From Rhynchopus sp. YZ270_cl-10 (Eukaryota > Euglenozoa > Diplonemea > Diplonemida > Diplonemidae): 64,000 nucleotides of DNA. Location of the stretch: contig OZ037851.1 in the NCBI GenBank assembly GCA_964035575.1, positions 558,001 through 622,000 of the forward strand. Direction: 5' to 3'. This document shows positions 62,844 to 64,000 of the stretch, piece after piece. How positions within the stretch are numbered: the first letter of the stretch is position 1; each line of letters opens with the position of its first letter. The notes below the pieces were generated by a model. It saw only the letters and a program-made list of their open reading frames with translations, searched no databases and was not told the DNA's origin. The position numbers and the translations under genes are program-made.

Positions 62844-63551
62844 TCACCGCCCTTTCAACGCGGCAACCCTATCTTTCAGTGGAATCCGCTGCTTCATACT
62901 TTGTTTAATGGTTTGTGGGTCAGGCTCCCCGTCTAGCGACGCCTTTATCTTTTGAAGCAGGGTTGGGAAGTTCCCTATGGGGTTGATGATGGGGCGACGG
63001 CTTTGTGCGAGAAGGATGGCATCTTGTATAGAAATGGTTCTGTGGCAGCGTAGGAGATAGGCGACAGAGGCTGTTCCCGCTCTGTGGGCTCCAGCGAGAC
63101 AATGTATCAAGACATTGCCTCCAGAGGAGAGCGCTGTGTCAATGAAATCAAAGAAAGGGCGCATCTTCAGCATTACCTTGCTAGGAGGTGCGCCTAACCC
63201 ACCTACCCCCGCCAAGACTCTGCTGATTCGGAACAATAAAAGCGAAATCTGCGGGAATTTTGAATACCGGTCTTCATCGTCCAAACAGTTGACAACGTGG
63301 GTGATGCGAAGTTCATTGAGCTGTGCGATGCTGCAGGCGCCGCTGAGGTTGCCCACATACAGCTTTCCTCCAAGGTGTGCAGAGGTGCCGTCGGCGAGCC
63401 CAGGGGTGGAGGGGGTGGGGGGCTGTGTGTAAACACAGTCGATATCATTGCGTTGTTGTGTGCGAGCGCCGAGGGCGTTGAGCTCTGCTTCCCAGGAGAG
63501 ATCGTCGTGGGGGGTGAGCGGTGTGGTTGTGGTGCGTGCAGCTGCTGCCAT
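62844..63551 (-). CDS. Dual-specificity protein phosphatase
   Basis: 235 residues from ATG (63549-63551), with a CACACAG acceptor-like site 19 bases upstream. After a Thr-rich, disordered 70 residues come GGKLYVGNLSGAC and RITHVVNCLDDEDR, typical of the DSP N-half, then VLIHCLAGAHRAGT with the HCxxGxxR signature (catalytic Cys about 150, Arg about 156). The residue after Arg is Ala instead of the usual Ser/Thr, though a Thr follows two later. RPIINPIGNF continues the fold. It likely removes phosphate from Ser/Thr/Tyr residues or from phosphoinositides; the target is unknown. Confidence 0.92.
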   Translation of the reverse strand: MAAAARTTTTPLTPHDDLSWEAELNALGARTQQRNDIDCVYTQPPTPSTPGLADGTSAHLGGKLYVGNLSGACSIAQLNELRITHVVNCLDDEDRYSKFPQISLLLFRISRVLAGVGGLGAPPSKVMLKMRPFFDFIDTALSSGGNVLIHCLAGAHRAGTASVAYLLRCHRTISIQDAILLAQSRRPIINPIGNFPTLLQKIKASLDGEPDPQTIKQSMKQRIPLKDRVAALKGR

Positions 63552-64000
63552 GGTGTTGTAGCTTTGAGGTCTGTGTGAGGTTATGGTCAAATTAAAACTG
63601 AATATGTGAAATGGGAGGTAAAAAGGGTGGAAGGAGGAGATGCTGAGGAGTAATAAACCAAAACGTTTGTGGGGGGAAATTCTGAGAGGTTTTGAAAAAA
63701 GGTAGGGGGAGCATTTTTTTTTTGTGAACAATGAAAAATATCGTAGAGATAGGCAACAATAGTGGATAGTTGATGATGGAGCGGCTAGTGCAAAAAACCA
63801 CCCAAAAAAAGCAAGGGAGAGTGGAGGGTATTGAACAGAAAAGGATGTCTTTGGTGCTCCAGTGATGGGGGGCCATTTTGACTAAAATGGTTGTCGGAAA
63901 AAAAATCCCCCAACCACAACATTTTCCTTTTTGTATGAAGAAACCGCAAGGGGGAAAAAATAGTGCCTCAGTTTCTCAGACAATGCTCTTTCTGGGCACA
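63552..64000. other. Window end, no gene seen
   Basis: Upstream flank of the phosphatase. No ORF worth calling; the upstream ORF extension has no ATG. Confidence 0.4.

Overview
This is a 64 kb nuclear window from a flagellated single-celled eukaryote. Evidence for that: GT-AG cis-introns, a motile-cilium gene (CFAP206), a eukaryotic protein kinase, a dual-specificity phosphatase, an SLC4-type transporter, hAT and TA-target transposons, and a LINE-type RNase H remnant. All eleven convincing genes lie on the minus strand. Most have a pyrimidine-rich tract ending in AG 0-40 bases before the ATG. One-strand gene blocks plus such acceptors fit polycistronic transcription with spliced-leader trans-splicing, as in Euglenozoa. 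Together with the cis-introns, a diplonemid-like euglenozoan is my best guess; it is inference and the sequence does not name the species. I found no tRNA, rRNA or CRISPR array.

Layout. 1-9.4 kb: no convincing gene; A-rich DNA full of short hairpin repeats, one poly(A)-tailed retroposon and a TA-flanked MITE. 9.4-16.3 kb: a disordered repeat protein, CFAP206 (four exons) and a three-exon unknown gene. 18.9-21.5 kb: a two-C2-domain protein and a small unknown ORF. 21.7-23.8 kb: a hAT-type element with a perfect 8-bp target duplication that carries a LINE RNase H fragment, next to a TA-flanked element with a zinc-knuckle ORF. 24.0-27.3 kb: a 1,078-residue unknown protein. 27.9-29.9 kb: a foldback element with large 9-bp and 7-bp minisatellites and a ~97-bp palindrome. 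31.7-43.3 kb: a STE/MEK-like kinase, an SLC4/borate-type transporter, a sigma-like GST and a proline racemase-superfamily enzyme. 43.3-59.7 kb: a gene desert of hairpin repeats, at least seven small terminal-inverted-repeat elements, and three identical 269-bp tandem units. 59.7-64 kb: a hAT transposase relic, an ankyrin protein and a dual-specificity phosphatase.

The most unusual feature is a superfamily of 35-120 bp hairpin repeats (families A-F below). They sit in A-rich spacers. Several families share a CCTCTCGTG-like core with different stems. Every copy I found lies in the same orientation, opposite to the genes. The genes do not form a pathway; signalling (kinase, phosphatase, C2, ankyrin), cilium (CFAP206) and metabolism/transport (GST, racemase family, SLC4) are simply co-located.
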